This document shows, in pieces, positions 10,836-23,458 of a stretch of 64,000 bases of DNA. A program made the position numbers and the translations under genes. The stretch lies in contig NC_003074.8 in assembly GCF_000001735.4 (NCBI RefSeq), positions 2,480,101 through 2,544,100 of the forward strand. Reading direction: 5' to 3'. The number at the start of each line of letters is the position of its first letter. Within the stretch, counting starts at the first letter, position 1. Under the pieces are notes generated by a model. The model worked only from the letters and a program-made list of their open reading frames with translations, was not told the origin of the DNA and made no database searches. This DNA is from Arabidopsis thaliana. Its lineage: Eukaryota; Streptophyta; Magnoliopsida; Brassicales; Brassicaceae.

Positions 10836-12774
10836 GGCAGAGACTTGAGAAGAAAAGATGGTTTGTAGATGAAAAAAGGGAGAAGGGTTCAATTTGCTTG
10901 TGGTTTTAGGTAGCGATGGTGAATAGCTTGTTGAAGATATATATACGCGGACATCCAGAAGTTGAACAAGGAAGAAAATTGCTGGAGAAGATTTGTCAAA
11001 GATAAGGGTTTGAAATTTTGAATGGGAGGTTTTTTCAAAAAAATTACATCTTTGGAGGGAAACAGTTTTTTAGAGCGAATCTTTTTATTTTACCTCTCTC
11101 TTTTCATAAAGCGGAACACTATAAACGGAATTTAAAAAAAAAAAAACTGATTTTCTATTGGCTTATTTTTTTTAATTAATTTCCTTAATGTATAGATCAT
11201 ATGAAATTTTTAAACATGTGTGTTTAGGCTTTGCAAACACATTATTTAAGAGAATGATAAATATTTTTAAAAAATATATCCACATAAAATGGTACTGGTT
11301 TTTGGTCATATATTCCACTAATGTTTTTTAGAATTATTGTTTAAATTAGAAAGTCGTAAATTCGTAATATTCGAGAAAACAACTTTCTCACTTGGGTTTT
11401 TATCCTACAAACCCATCATTTTGTGTGTGTGCTTTTGAATGTGGGCTTAAACCCAAAACCCTGAGGCTTTTTTTGGCCCTGAGATGAACATGTTCACAAC
11501 CTTCTTCAAGTGTTCCAATACATACACGTTCATTGCTTTTTCGTAGTTGCAATTTTTATTTAATTTTTCGTATGTAGTTGCACACCTTCATGTCTAAAGC
11601 TACAAATTGTTGAAATGTTTTTTCCGATCACCTCAATTAATGTACAATCGTAGCTCGTTGTATTCCTAAAACCGAACTAGAATACATTTTCATCGCCAGG
11701 TTATTACAAGTTAAATCAATTTGATCAAAATTCAAACATAGATAAAATGTACACCAGTAGGTTAAAACTAAACCAAACGTACACAACAAGCCTAAATTAT
11801 CCAAACAACAACAACTCTCAGTTTTGCTTTAAAAATTCTGTGAATAAGACATCCTTAATTGCAAATTTATTTTTAATTACTTCTTTTTAAAAAACTTTTA
11901 GTGGCACCATCCTAATTAGTAATTACTTTCTATATAATTCTTCTTTAAGATACAAACTAAAAATTCCGCAAAAAGAAACATCTAAACATTCCAATATATT
12001 AATATTTTTTTGTTATGACAAAAGTAAAATTTCCGTGTAATAAATGGAAGGGAAAACGTATAAAAAGTTTAGTATTGAAAAAGAGAAAAAAAAGAAACAA
12101 ACCAATTATGTAATAATGAGTATAAATATATAAATACAGACATATCTTCTTCTTCTTGCACACCCAAAAAGCCTTTGTCTTTCTATCTCTCTACCAAAAC
12201 TTCTTTCTTTCTCTCTTTTTCTATATCTCTAGAGCGCGTTACTGCGCGTCGTGAGTATGTTTTTATTGACGCCATTGAAATTGGGTTAAATCGGTTTGAA
12301 TCGGATTGAACAAAAACTGTATTAATAATAATTCTTCCTCTACTTTTCTCTCTGATTGATTCCAATCTTCTTTCATTTTCTTCTTCTTCTTCTTCTGGGG
12401 AAGGGGCAGGTTAAAATTATGCCATCTATTCAAATCGTGCCTATCCTCAGATCTTAACTCTTTTCTCTACGAGATTCGGCATCTGGGTTTTATTCTTCTT
12501 GGTGGGTTTTTTTTTATTCTTCTTCTTCTGATCTCAGATTTCCCCTGATTGGTTTTTTTTTTTGCTAAATCCGTTTTATGTTTTCCCGATCAAACTCTCC
12601 TGGCAGATTCTCGGATCTGTTGTTTTCTAGATTCAATCTGAATTTGATTTTACGTTTTTGTCTTTGTAAAGATGTTTCCTTTTGATCAGATTTTGATAAT
12701 CCATTGACATCTCTGATTCAAGCAAAAGCTAATTAACTTTGATCCGATTCCTTTGTGTGTGTGTGCAGAGCAAA
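10836..12774. other. Divergent promoter region and 5' leader of the RNA-binding protein gene
   Basis: AT-rich spacer between two divergent genes. A TATATATA stretch at about 10937-10946 lies where a TK1a TATA box would be. From about 12130 the sequence turns pyrimidine-rich with long TTC runs, typical of a leader. A GTGAGT donor at 12251 and the GTGCAG acceptor ending at 12768, 6 bases before the ATG, suggest a leader intron, though other donors are possible. Confidence 0.5.
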
Positions 12775-14952
12775 ATGCAATCGGATAATGGAAAGCTTTT
12801 CATCGGTGGGATATCTTGGGACACCAATGAGGAACGTCTCAAGGAGTATTTCAGCAGTTTTGGAGAAGTGATCGAAGCTGTCATCTTGAAAGATCGTACC
12901 ACTGGTCGTGCTCGTGGTTTCGGTTTTGTTGTTTTTGCTGATCCTGCTGTTGCTGAGATTGTTATCACCGAAAAACATAATATTGATGGCAGATTGGTAT
13001 GTTCACTGTTCTCTGCCTTTCGTTTTTGTACAATGTAACTTGTTTTCGAAGCTTCCTTATGCAATCAAGCCTTCAAGAGTTACAGTTTGTTCTCATTTGG
13101 TTCCGATTAATCATTTTTGTGCTTTGATTGGATTTTTGAGAAGAAATGAGTGATCTTTAGTTATATGAGCTTAGTTTTTCATTTTTCAAGTTGTTTGATC
13201 TTCCGCAGGTTGAAGCCAAGAAAGCTGTTCCCAGAGATGACCAAAACATGGTAAATAGAAGCAACAGCAGTAGCATCCAAGGTTCTCCCGGTGGTCCAGG
13301 TCGCACAAGGAAGATATTTGTTGGAGGATTACCTTCTTCGGTTACAGAGAGTGATTTCAAGACGTATTTTGAGCAGTTTGGTACAACTACGGATGTGGTT
13401 GTCATGTATGATCACAACACACAAAGGCCTAGAGGTTTCGGGTTTATAACCTACGATTCCGAGGAGGCGGTTGAAAAGGTATTGCTCAAGACATTCCATG
13501 AACTAAATGGTAAAATGGTTGAGGTTAAGCGAGCTGTTCCAAAGGAGTTATCTCCAGGTCCAAGTCGCAGTCCTCTTGGTGCAGGTTACAGCTATGGAGT
13601 TAATAGGGTCAATAACCTCCTTAATGGGTATGCTCAAGGGTTTAATCCCGCTGCAGTTGGAGGCTACGGACTTAGGATGGATGGTCGGTTCAGTCCGGTT
13701 GGTGCTGGAAGAAGCGGGTTTGCAAATTACAGTTCTGGATACGGGATGAATGTGAACTTTGATCAGGGATTGCCCACAGGGTTCACGGGAGGTACAAATT
13801 ACAATGGAAATGTTGACTATGGCCGAGGAATGAGCCCGTACTACATTGGTAACACAAACAGGTTTGGTCCTGCGGTTGGCTATGAAGGGGGCAACGGAGG
13901 AGGAAACTCATCCTTCTTCAGTTCGGTTACACGGAACTTATGGGGAAACAATGGTGGTCTTAACTATAACAACAATAATACAAACTCAAACTCCAATACA
14001 TATATGGGAGGATCATCAAGTGGGAACAACACACTTAGTGGTCCATTTGGAAATTCAGGAGTCAATTGGGGTGCTCCTGGAGGAGGAAACAATGCTGTGA
14101 GTAACGAGAATGTGAAGTTTGGTTATGGAGGAAACGGTGAATCTGGTTTTGGGTTGGGAACAGGTGGTTATGCAGCAAGAAACCCAGGGGCTAACAAGGC
14201 AGCACCATCCTCTTCATTCTCTTCTGCCTCAGCAACCAACAACACGGGTTATGATACAGCAGGACTTGCAGAGTTTTACGGGAATGGTGCAGTTTATAGT
14301 GACCCTACATGGAGATCACCAACTCCTGAGACAGAAGGGCCTGCTCCTTTTAGCTATGGGATTGGAGGAGGGGTTCCTTCTTCAGATGTTTCAGCTAGAA
14401 GTTCATCTCCAGGTTATGTTGGCAGTTACAGTGTGAACAAGAGACAACCAAACAGAGGTAATTGAGTTCAGAGTAATTTTCTGCTTTAACATGTGATTCT
14501 ATGAAAAGCAAAGGACTCTTGAGAAAAAGAATTTAGAAAGCCTAGATAGTTTCCAAATTTTTGATTATCCTCGTCTTCTTTCTGGAATATACAAACCATG
14601 GTTTAGGGTCTTGCACTAATGGTGATCTAGAACACCTTCGTATCACTAGTGAATTGGCTTTTCCTCAGAAACACGAATATACTTGCATGCAGAAACAGTA
14701 GCCATTCTGCATCTTTATTGTTTTTTAGTTCATCAGAGATTATTTAGAGGAAAGTTTCTTTCCGTGCTTTAGATATAAGCTCATGGAACTAGAAAACTAG
14801 TTGAATCTTTTATGTTGCTCACACCAGTGTCTATGGGAAGTCTAAGAAACTTGTGATGAAGAAACTCAATTGCATGACTGGTTTCTTATCGCTCTTCTCT
14901 TCTCTGAATTATATTTCCCTTTTTCGGTTTTGTTGCAGGAATTGCTACTTAG
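12775..14952 (+). CDS. Musashi/hnRNP A-like protein with two RRM domains
   Basis: Three coding exons (12775-12996, 13209-14457, 14939-14952) give 494 residues (AT3G07810). RRM1 has RNP2 KLFIGGI (7-13) and RNP1 RGFGFVVF (48-55). RRM2 has KIFVGGL (109-115) and a second RNP1, RGFGFITY. The remaining 300 residues are rich in Gly, Asn, Ser and Tyr, a prion-like tail typical of this family of nucleocytoplasmic mRNA-binding proteins, which act in mRNA splicing, stability or translation. The last intron is inferred from AG/GTAATT at 14458 and TTGCAG ending at 14938; it gives the C-terminus NRGIAT. If it is retained, translation stops at 14465 after NRGN instead. The specific family name (Musashi-like) is my inference from the paired RRMs. 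Confidence 0.93.
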
Positions 14953-16496
14953 TACAATCGTTTTTGTTTTACCACGATATTGTAGGCGAGCCATCACGGT
15001 GAACGATCTGTGTCTTTTGGCGAATCTTTTAGATTATCTTCTTTTCCCTTCATACAAAGCCAGTGAGGACGAAACTTGATCATATCATCACCTAGAGCTA
15101 ACCAGAGAATCCCGCAGACTTTTCTGTCATGGTTTGGTTTTCTAAATTCATTGTTCCTCCTAGGCTTTTTTCTGCTTTCTTTTTTTTTCTATTTTTGTTT
15201 TCTTTTCTTCTTTCAATGAGGGACAGAAGAAACTGTATCAGTCTCCGGCGAGGCGGTAATACATAAGGAGAGTTCAAAACAAAAACCCAAAAAAAAAAAA
15301 AAAAAGATGATCCTTCTTCCTCAGTTTTCTTCTTCATTGTCATGTAATGGTTCTTCTTCTTTTCTTCTTCTTGGGGGTTATGGTTAAGGTTTGTGTTTTG
15401 AGGCAGATTGTACTAGAGTTTTTTTTCATGTTTCTTTTGTTTTGTCGTTTTTAAGTCCTTTTGTTTTGTTTTTGATAGTGTGAGATATGGAAAGAGTATT
15501 TAGCCATGTAGGGCTTTCGAGAATAAGTCTTTTTATCACTATGAGATTATTTTGTTCTCAAGCTGTTTGTATGTCTTATGCGAACGCAAGCAAACTCGTT
15601 TCTGTTGATGTACTTTTATTTTATAGAAAAAACTATTTTTATCTTTTATTATTGATTTCTCTCTTATCTTTTTCTCTTACTATTGCAATGAATGCCTAGC
15701 CTGATTTTATAGAGGACGACACTAACATTGTCTCCGGTATTTTCTTTTCTCTTAGTCTCAAATTTTCTGTCCTTGGTCTGTGTACTCTTTAGTCAGAATC
15801 TGTGAGCTATATTTCACTATTCTTATGAATCCTAATGAGTAACGACTATTTGATCTGTGATATTCAAGTTTTATGTATTCACTCTGTTCATTCCAAATAT
15901 CATTATGATCTTAGATTTTGCATTCATAATTAGAACCCAAAAGATCTCTGATGTTCAAGTTTTATGTATGTGAACCCAAAAGATAAACTCATGAGCAACC
16001 TATTTGTTTTTGAAATTTTTTTCACTCTTATTTCAATCATAGTTGATTATTGCGGATTTGCCAAACATACATGTTTCACGGTTCCCAATATTAGTTTGAG
16101 TTTTGGTCCGTATCTTCCGGTTACAAAAAGAAAAGAAATGATACCTTGGGAGCCAAGCCACCACTACGGAATGTTTCACTTGCACAATTTAAGAAATCAA
16201 AAAGTGACTTTCTTTTTTTTGTTTCGGGTTCTAACGTCAATCTCGACAACAATGATCCGATCGACTTGTCATTTTGCCGGAACTAAAGAAAATTAACGGG
16301 ACTTTATTTACTGATCAAATTACTATGAACCGAGCAAATGAAATAGAGATTTGTCACCAAGAAATAATGGATGATGCATTCATTGTTGAATTAAATGAGA
16401 GCATACATCGTATATAGTTACTGTGTAGAAGAAATTCATATATAAAATTGAATTGAATGAGTGTTTGATTAATTAATTGTTTTAGAGCTTCTACAT
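14953..16496. other. Intergenic: 3' UTRs, poly-A/T runs, a short direct repeat
   Basis: No supported gene. Includes an A-run of about 18 near 15290, T-rich tracts, and a 26-base near-identical direct repeat (15852-15877 and 15943-15968). The open frames at 15487-15699 and 15964-16296 look random, with no homology that I recognise. Confidence 0.4.
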
Positions 16497-17928
16497 TTAG
16501 GCTGCTGGAGCGCTGCATGCTTTAGGGCTCTGAGATCCCAAGATTTTGGGACTGACGTTTGAGCAATGGAAAGTGGCTGGACCATCTGCTCCATTGTACT
16601 TGATATCAATGTCTCCAATCTCCACGTTCTGGCACGGATACCCCTTGCTGCAAAGTAGCTTCACCGCGTCCTTGTTCCCTGATGTTCCTCTGATGTTCTT
16701 GAAGCTAATGTTCACCAACTTAATTGTTGATGCTTTCTGCAAATCACAAATCAATTAACAATTGGAAAATCAAAATCAAGCGTTGAGTAAGATCTGTTGA
16801 AGTTGGATAGGAAATACATACTTGCTTGTTGCACTGGTTCCAAGGGCAGTACTCTTGGTCGATGAGGATTGGGTTGCTAACGTCCTTGAGGATAATATCC
16901 TCGAAATGAATATCGGATGCGGTGGTGGAGCAAGCTGCAGAGGGCCATGTCTTGATCCTCAACCCGTTGTCAGTCTCTTGAAGAGTGCAGTTGATGACCT
17001 TAATGCCGCTGACATCTTGCTCGTGTCCGTACCTTCCAAGACTCCCGACACTGATTCCGTGTCCCGGACCGCATGTGACCTTCTCCACGTGAAGGTTCTT
17101 CATCCCATCTCCGACGGAGATACAATCGTCTCCGGTGGAGATGAAAGAGTTAAGGATCTTGACTCCGTCACTTCTTCCCAAATGGATTCCATCAGTGTTG
17201 GGACTGTCTTCTGGGGCGACGATCTTGATGTTATTCATGGTCATGTTCTTGGCTCCCAACACGTTGATGTGGAAGTTCTTGGCATCGATCGAGGATATGT
17301 CTCTGATCTCAGAGTTCAATATGAAGTCAAACCTTATACTCTGTAAAAACAGAACAAATAACATCACTAAGTTGTTTCTCAACATGTCCAAGGGGATTAA
17401 AGAAAGAAGCACATACGATGGGAAGTTTCTTGCACTCGAAAGTCTTGTGACAGTTATTGACTCTCCAAGCTGCATTGCCTTCACCGTCGAAGGCTCCTCC
17501 TCCGTTCAACTTAAAGCCATCAATGTTGCCGAAGACGACCCATTTTTCCTTCCCTTGGATAGCGTTACCGTCAGCTTTGACAGTACCTTGAAGGGTGACC
17601 TCAATGGGAGCTTTGCATGGACCCCTCATCTCGATCTCACCAAGCTTGAACTCTCCTTTTGGGATCACCACTTTGCTTGGTGACGAAGATTGGCATGCCG
17701 ATGTGAATGCTTTCAGAAGTGCCTGCATATCATCAGTGCAGTGTGAAACCCTAATTAACGAGTTAAGGCCAAAAAATGGTTTTGTAGATTTCTTGGAAAG
17801 CAAGAAAGAGAACTAACCTGAGTAATATCAGAACCTGATGAAGAACCAATGGTGAATACCTCAGCATTGGCTGAAATTCCCAACAAACAGATAATAAAAA
17901 TTGTAGAAACTCCAAAATATCCACCCAT
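16497..17928 (-). CDS. Exo-polygalacturonase, GH28, secreted (tandem copy 1)
   Basis: Four exons on the minus strand (17818-17928, 17417-17722, 16822-17340, 16497-16736) give 391 residues (AT3G07820). GH28 enzymes hydrolyse alpha-1,4-galacturonan in pectin of the cell wall. A signal peptide is seen (about 1-22, ending SANA). The four family signatures are intact: NTD at 187-189, DD at 210-211 (acid and base), GHG at 232-234 and RIK at 267-269. Conserved CNKQ and CSKGYPC cysteines are in the C-terminal half. All introns are phase 0 and shared with the two following paralogues, showing recent tandem duplication. The family members most like this are pollen-expressed, so a role in pollen wall or tube growth is likely but inferred. 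Confidence 0.93.
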
Positions 17929-19353
17929 TTTTTCCCCAAAAAAATAAAAAAATTACTACTAATATTACTATTTGTTATTCTATTTTTTGTTTTCTGGAAT
18001 TTGATTAAGCTCAGGTTTACCTTTATATAGTGCGTTGGATGGAGGAGAGATGTTGAAGTCTATTTTTTGAAAATTTCTCACCACCTCTCATTTTTTAGGT
18101 CGTTTGACCCATCAGGAAGTCTGATGTCTAATTTTGTATCTTGAACTAAGGATGAAAACTAAAAAGTATCTAAAAGGGACATTTTCATTCAAAGAGAATT
18201 TCTATATATATAAAGTCTAATTTTGCCTAAATATGGTCATGTTAATAGTTTGGTCGGTACACAAAACAACGATAGTATAAAATTCGACTATTGGCCTGGA
18301 ATCCCTTGTTAAATTTTTTCACCATCCCGTCTTTATATTTATCTTTATAAAAATTAGAAGTATATATTTTTAAAAAATTTAGGTGTTGAATATTCTTTGG
18401 TAAAATCAAAACGTAAAACTCTTAAGTTTGTTCGTTAATTATACCATTCATTTCATTATACACATATATTTTTGTTTACATGAAAATGGAAGTCATTCGT
18501 GCATATTTACACTTTTAATTGAAAATCAAACAAATTGATTATTATTTTTAGTCAAATAAGGTAATTTGATTTTTTATTTTCTTAATTAATCGAAGCATAT
18601 ATGCTACTAGCTGGAGTATATTATATTCCACCGGTTCACGTACTGATCAGTGATCACTGATGTTACACAATAATACCACTTTAATTTTATTTTATTTTTT
18701 TCATTAAACCCATACATGCATGGTGATGTGTTTATCCACTGAAACTTTCAGTCTGAAAGTACAACAACATGGCTGCTAGATTCAAGTGATGCCCCCAGTT
18801 TAAGGTTTTTTTTTTTATAACTTCTACCGTCTACGGTAACTTTGTCCTTTAGTCTTTAATTCTTTATCGTCACACGTCTAGCGTCCTATGCTCGAGCTTT
18901 GAAAACGTTTTCTCGGAGGCACTCGTCCTTTTTTGTTCGTTGTGTCAGACTCACTACCTTTTTAGCACGAAAAACGGATGGTCCATGAACACGCAAATCT
19001 CAAAGCATATAATAACTTGAATTACACGTGATTTATATTTTTGAAGTTAATTTTTTTTCTAATCAAGTTATTTCAAGAAATTGATTGGAAAAAGAAAAAA
19101 AAAGGATTTTGATAACAAACGATATTAAAATACAAATAAAATAAAATAACCTGCATCTTTTTAGTTTTATTGCATTCATATATGCGCACACACATCTATG
19201 TATTTGTGTTGGCATCAAACAAATAAAAAGTGAAACAAAATTCTTTTACAGTTTTTAAATAAAAGAAATCTCCCTTGTGTGACATTGGGAAAAACTAAGA
19301 TTGAAGAAAAAATGGATGAGAAATTCCTAAATGTTATGAGAACTTTCTACATT
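17929..19353. other. Spacer upstream of polygalacturonase copy 1
   Basis: AT-rich spacer with no supported gene. It holds the promoter of copy 1 on its left side and the 3' region of copy 2 on its right side. Confidence 0.45.
18021..18031 (-). promoter_or_regulatory. Probable TATA box of polygalacturonase copy 1
   Basis: ACTATATAAAG on the minus strand, about 95 bases upstream of the start codon. The same motif is at the matching distance in copy 2 and as ACTATATAGAG in copy 3, which supports function. Confidence 0.6.
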
Positions 19354-20866
19354 TTACTTAGGTTGGGTCAGCACGGGTGGTGTGTTACAAGCCTTTGGGA
19401 ACTGAGTTCCAACTAGCTTAGGCCTTACGTTTGAGCACATGAAGGTGGCTGGACCATCGGCTCCAGTGTACTGAATATTAATGTCTCCAACCTGAACGTT
19501 CTCACACGGATATCCCTTGCTGCACAATAGCTTCACTGCGTCTTTGTTCCCTGATGTCCCTCTAATCCTCCTGAAGCTTATGTTTGCCAGCTTAATGGAT
19601 GATGATTTCTGTGAATTGAAACACACGTTACGAAGTTTTAATCATATTTTTCATATACTAATCATATGGTGAAAGTGGCTAAATTAAGCGAGACTCTGTA
19701 TCCAATATTCATGATAAGGATATATATATACCTGCTTGTTGCACTGGTTCCAAGGACAGTACTCTTGGTCGATGAGGATTGGGTTACTAACGTTTCTAAG
19801 GATGATATTCTCAAAATGAATATTGGAGGCAGTGGTGGAGCAAGCTGCAGAGGGCCAAGTCTTGATCCTGAGGCCATTGTCAGTCTCCTGGAGGGTGCAA
19901 TTGATGACCCTAATGCCGCTGACGTCCTGTTCATGTCCGTACCTTCCAAGGCTTCCAACACTGATCCCGTGTCCAGGACCACACACGACGTTCTTAACTA
20001 GAAGATTCACCATCCCGTCCCCGACAGAGACACAGTCATCTCCGGTGGAGATCCTAGAGTTGATAATGGAGACCCCGACACTTCTTCCCAAGTGGATCCC
20101 GTCAGTGTTGGGGCTCTCTGCTGGAGCCATGATCTTGACGTTGTCAAAGGTCATGTTCTTGGCGCCAATCACGTTGATGTGAAAGTTCTTGGCATCGATT
20201 GAGGATATGTCTCTGATCTCAGCGTTCGTCACGAAATCAAACCTTATACTCTGTAAAAATAGAACAAAAGAAAATTACAATTGCTATATTTTGTGTGGCC
20301 TAACTTAGAAACAAATGCTAACTTAAAGAAAAACTTACGATGGGAAGTTTCTTGCACTCGAAAGTCTTGTGACAGTTATTGACCCTCCAAGCTGCGTTAC
20401 CTTCACCGTCGAAAGTTCCACCTCCGTTCAACCTGAACCCATCCATTCTTTGGAACACGACCCATTTTTCTTTTCCATGGATCGAGTTTCCGTCAGCGAG
20501 GACAGTGCCTAGCAAGGTGATCTCGACTGGAGATTTGCATGGACCCGACATCATGATCTCACCAAGCTTGAACTGTCCTTTTGGGATCACCACCTTCCTC
20601 GGTGTCGGAGATTGGCATGCCGTTGTGAATGCTCTCAGAAGCGCCTGCATAATGCAATGAAACCGTAACGAGTAAGTTAAGAAAACATAGTCATGATGTA
20701 CAGGCTTTATAGATTGCTTCGGGATCAAGAAATGAAAAGTAATAGAACTGACCTGCGTAATATCAGAACCTGGAGAAGACGTAAGTCTAAGCACCTCATG
20801 AGCATTGGCTGAAAATCCCAGCAAACATATCACGAAAATTGTAGAAATTCCAAAATATGAACCCAT
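19354..20866 (-). CDS. Exo-polygalacturonase, GH28, secreted (tandem copy 2)
   Basis: Four exons on the minus strand (20753-20866, 20339-20644, 19732-20250, 19354-19608) give 397 residues (AT3G07830). Signal peptide about 1-22. Active-site signatures are intact: NTD 188-190, DD 211-212, GHG 233-235 and RIK 268-270. Exons 2 and 3 are 306 and 519 bases, the same as in copies 1 and 3, and intron phases are identical. The C-terminus is slightly longer and ends TQPK. Residue changes against copy 1 are conservative, with no disabling change seen. It is expected to act on wall pectin, probably in pollen, by family resemblance. Confidence 0.93.
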
Positions 20867-21792
20867 TATTTTATTTTATTTTAATTTTTTTCTTATGTTT
20901 TTTTTTTTGTTTTTTTTTTTTTGTTTGTTTTCTAAGATTTCAACTAAAATATATGCTGCTTTATATAGTGCCTTGGATAGAGAGATGTTGAAGCACCATT
21001 TTCCTCTCCACGTCTCGTTTTTTAGGTTGTTCGAACCCACAAATTAATCGATGCCGAACTTTAAATTAATTACACGTGTTTTGTATTTTATTAATTACAC
21101 GTCTCGTATTTTGAACAAGTTTATTTAGAAGATCTTTACTAGAAACGTTAACAAAAAAGATATTATGTACGTGGGTTATAGAATTTTAAATATCTTCTTA
21201 AAATACAACGAATTATTATTTATAAGTGTTCGAACTTATGCTTTAGGATTTCTTCGTATAAATTTTAAAAACATTCTTAAATCATATGAAATATTACCTG
21301 AATTTTTAGATTTCAATATGGAATTTTAAAAAGAAATACTACAAATTATGCCTCCGTCCTTGCGATCACACATTGGAACACAGGCTGCCCCCACCCCAGA
21401 CGAAATCGATTCCACATATAAGATTTTTCCAAATGATACAAACTGAAATCGACACGGTCCGAAATTAGTCCTATACTGGATACATATCATCAAGATAATG
21501 ACTGGAAAAGAAAATCGTCTTGGGGGACATGTGATGAAAAGCTCACATCGAAATGAGATTGAAACATTCTTCATTGCCAAAATTGTTTTGAGTTCGATAT
21601 ATTAAAATTAAATAAGCAAATGTAGAATAAGATATATAATTTTTTTAGTTTTATTACATTCTTATGCACACACACACATCTATATATAAAATGTGTTGGC
21701 ATCGATCAAGCAAACAAAAAAAGAGAAACAATTTTTTTACAGTACAGCTTTTTAAAAGTCTCCCTTATGTGATTTTCAAAAAATATAAGTTC
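20867..21792. other. Spacer between polygalacturonase copies 2 and 3
   Basis: AT-rich; promoter of copy 2 and 3' region of copy 3. The weak open frame at 21326-21580 on the minus strand shows no recognisable family. Confidence 0.45.
20959..20969 (-). promoter_or_regulatory. Probable TATA box of polygalacturonase copy 2
   Basis: ACTATATAAAG on the minus strand, about 95 bases upstream of the start codon, identical to the element before copy 1. Confidence 0.6.
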
Positions 21793-23375
21793 CTACAAGT
21801 CTCCCTTAGCAGCTGTCTTGGGAGTGGGTCCGGCGCTACAAGCCTTCGGGTTCTGAGTTCCCACAAGCTTAGGGGAAACGTTTGAGCACATGAAAGTCGG
21901 TGGACCATCGGCTCCCTTGTACTCAAGGTTAATGTTTCCAATCTCAACATTCGCACATGGATGCGCCTTGCTGCACAATAGCTTCACTGCGTCCTTGTTC
22001 CCTGATGTTCCTCTAATATTCTTGAAGCTTATGTCCACCAGCTTAATCGTCGATGGTTTCTGGTAATTAATAAAAAAACACCCTTTGAGAATCAGAATCA
22101 TATATTATGAGGTAATTAAGTGACATTTAAAACGTCCATAGTTTGCCAACATTGAGTTGTAGTGGACAGAATTCATATACTAACATGGCAAATCCTCAAG
22201 AAATATGAAACCATCAGAATAACATGTCTGCTTGTCAAAATGAATGATAAAGATATATATACCTGCTTGTTGCACTGGTTCCAAGGGCAGTACTCCTGGT
22301 CAATGAGGATTGGGTTGCTAACGTTGTTAAGGATGATGTTCTCAAAATGAATACCAGAGGCGGTGGTGGCGCAAGCCGCAGATGGCCATGTCTTGATCCT
22401 TAGCCCATTGTCAGTTCCCTGAAGGGTGCAGTTCACGACAGTAATGCCTGTGACATCTTGCTCATGCACGTACCTTCCAAGACTCCCGACACTGATTCCG
22501 TGTCCAGGACCGCACATAACGTTCTCGACGTGGAGGTTCTTCATCCCATCCCCAACAGAGATGCAGTCATCTCCGGTGGCTATCTTAGAGTTGAGGATCT
22601 TGACTCCTTCACTTCTTCCCAAATGGATACCGTCAGTGTTGGGGCTCTCTGCCGGAGCGATGACCTTGACGTTATCAAAGGTCATGTTCTTGGCGCCGAG
22701 AACGTTTATGTGGAAGTTCTTAGCATCTATCGAGGATATGTCTCTAATCTCAGCATTCTCCACGAAATCAAACCTTATACTTTGCAACAACAAATACAAA
22801 TACATAACTCAAAATCTTCAATGGTTTAATTTTGGTTTACAAATCTGCTTAAAGGCTATTAAGAACAGAAAAACTTACGATGGGAAGTTTCTTGCACTCG
22901 AAAGTCTTGTGACAGTTATTGACTCTCCAAGCTGCATTGCCTTCACCGTCGAAGATTCCACCTCCGTTTAACTTAAAGCCATTAATTCTTAGGAAGACGA
23001 CCCATCTTTCCTTCCCCTGGATAGCTTTTCCATCAGCTTTGAGAGTACCTTGGAGGTTGATCTCGACTGGAGCTTTGCATGGGCCCGTCATCTCGATCTC
23101 ACCAAGCTTGAACTCACCCTTTGTGATCACCACCTTGCTCGCTGTCGGAGCTTGGCATGCTGATGTGAATGCTTTCAGAAGTGCCTGCAATGAAACTTCA
23201 ACGAGTTAGCCAAAGGTTGTGATGTCTTGGGAAACAAGAAATGAAAAGTCATAGAACTAACCTGAGTAATATCAGAACCTGGAGAACCACCAACGTTGAA
23301 CACCTCAGCATTGGCTGAAAATCCCAGCAAAGATATTACGAAAAGAACTGCAGAAATTCCTAAATATGAACCCAT
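21793..23375 (-). pseudogene. Exo-polygalacturonase-like gene with a lost splice acceptor (tandem copy 3)
   Basis: This is AT3G07840. By alignment to its neighbours the exons would be 23262-23375, 22879-23184, 22263-22781 and 21793-22059, encoding 401 residues with signal peptide, NTD 188-190, DD 211-212, GHG 233-235 and RIK 268-270 all intact. However, the base before exon 3 reads CAA instead of the CAG present in copies 1 and 2, so the intron 2 acceptor is gone. The nearest AG is the first two bases of exon 3 itself; using it shifts the frame and reaches TGA within four codons, before every catalytic residue. Upstream AGs in the intron also lead to stops. The coding sequence is otherwise undamaged, so the loss looks recent. 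Annotations that call it coding must assume a nonstandard junction. Unusual splicing cannot be excluded. Confidence 0.75.
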
Positions 23376-23458
23376 TTATTATTATTTTTATTTTTATTAT
23401 TCTATTTTTTATTTATTTATTTTTTGGTTTTCTGAGGATTTAACTAAGCATCTGCTGC

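Noticed and set aside
13507-14436. Frames of 80-105 codons within the Gly/Asn-rich tail of the two-RRM gene
   Set aside because: They are alternate phases of a low-complexity coding region.
15964-16296. A 110-codon open frame between the RNA-binding protein and the polygalacturonases
   Set aside because: Composition looks random, no recognisable family, no splice or promoter context, and it lies in an AT-rich spacer.
16822-17346. A long plus-strand frame opposite polygalacturonase exon 3, also present opposite copies 2 and 3
   Set aside because: Its repetition follows from duplication of the real minus-strand exon; it shows no domain.
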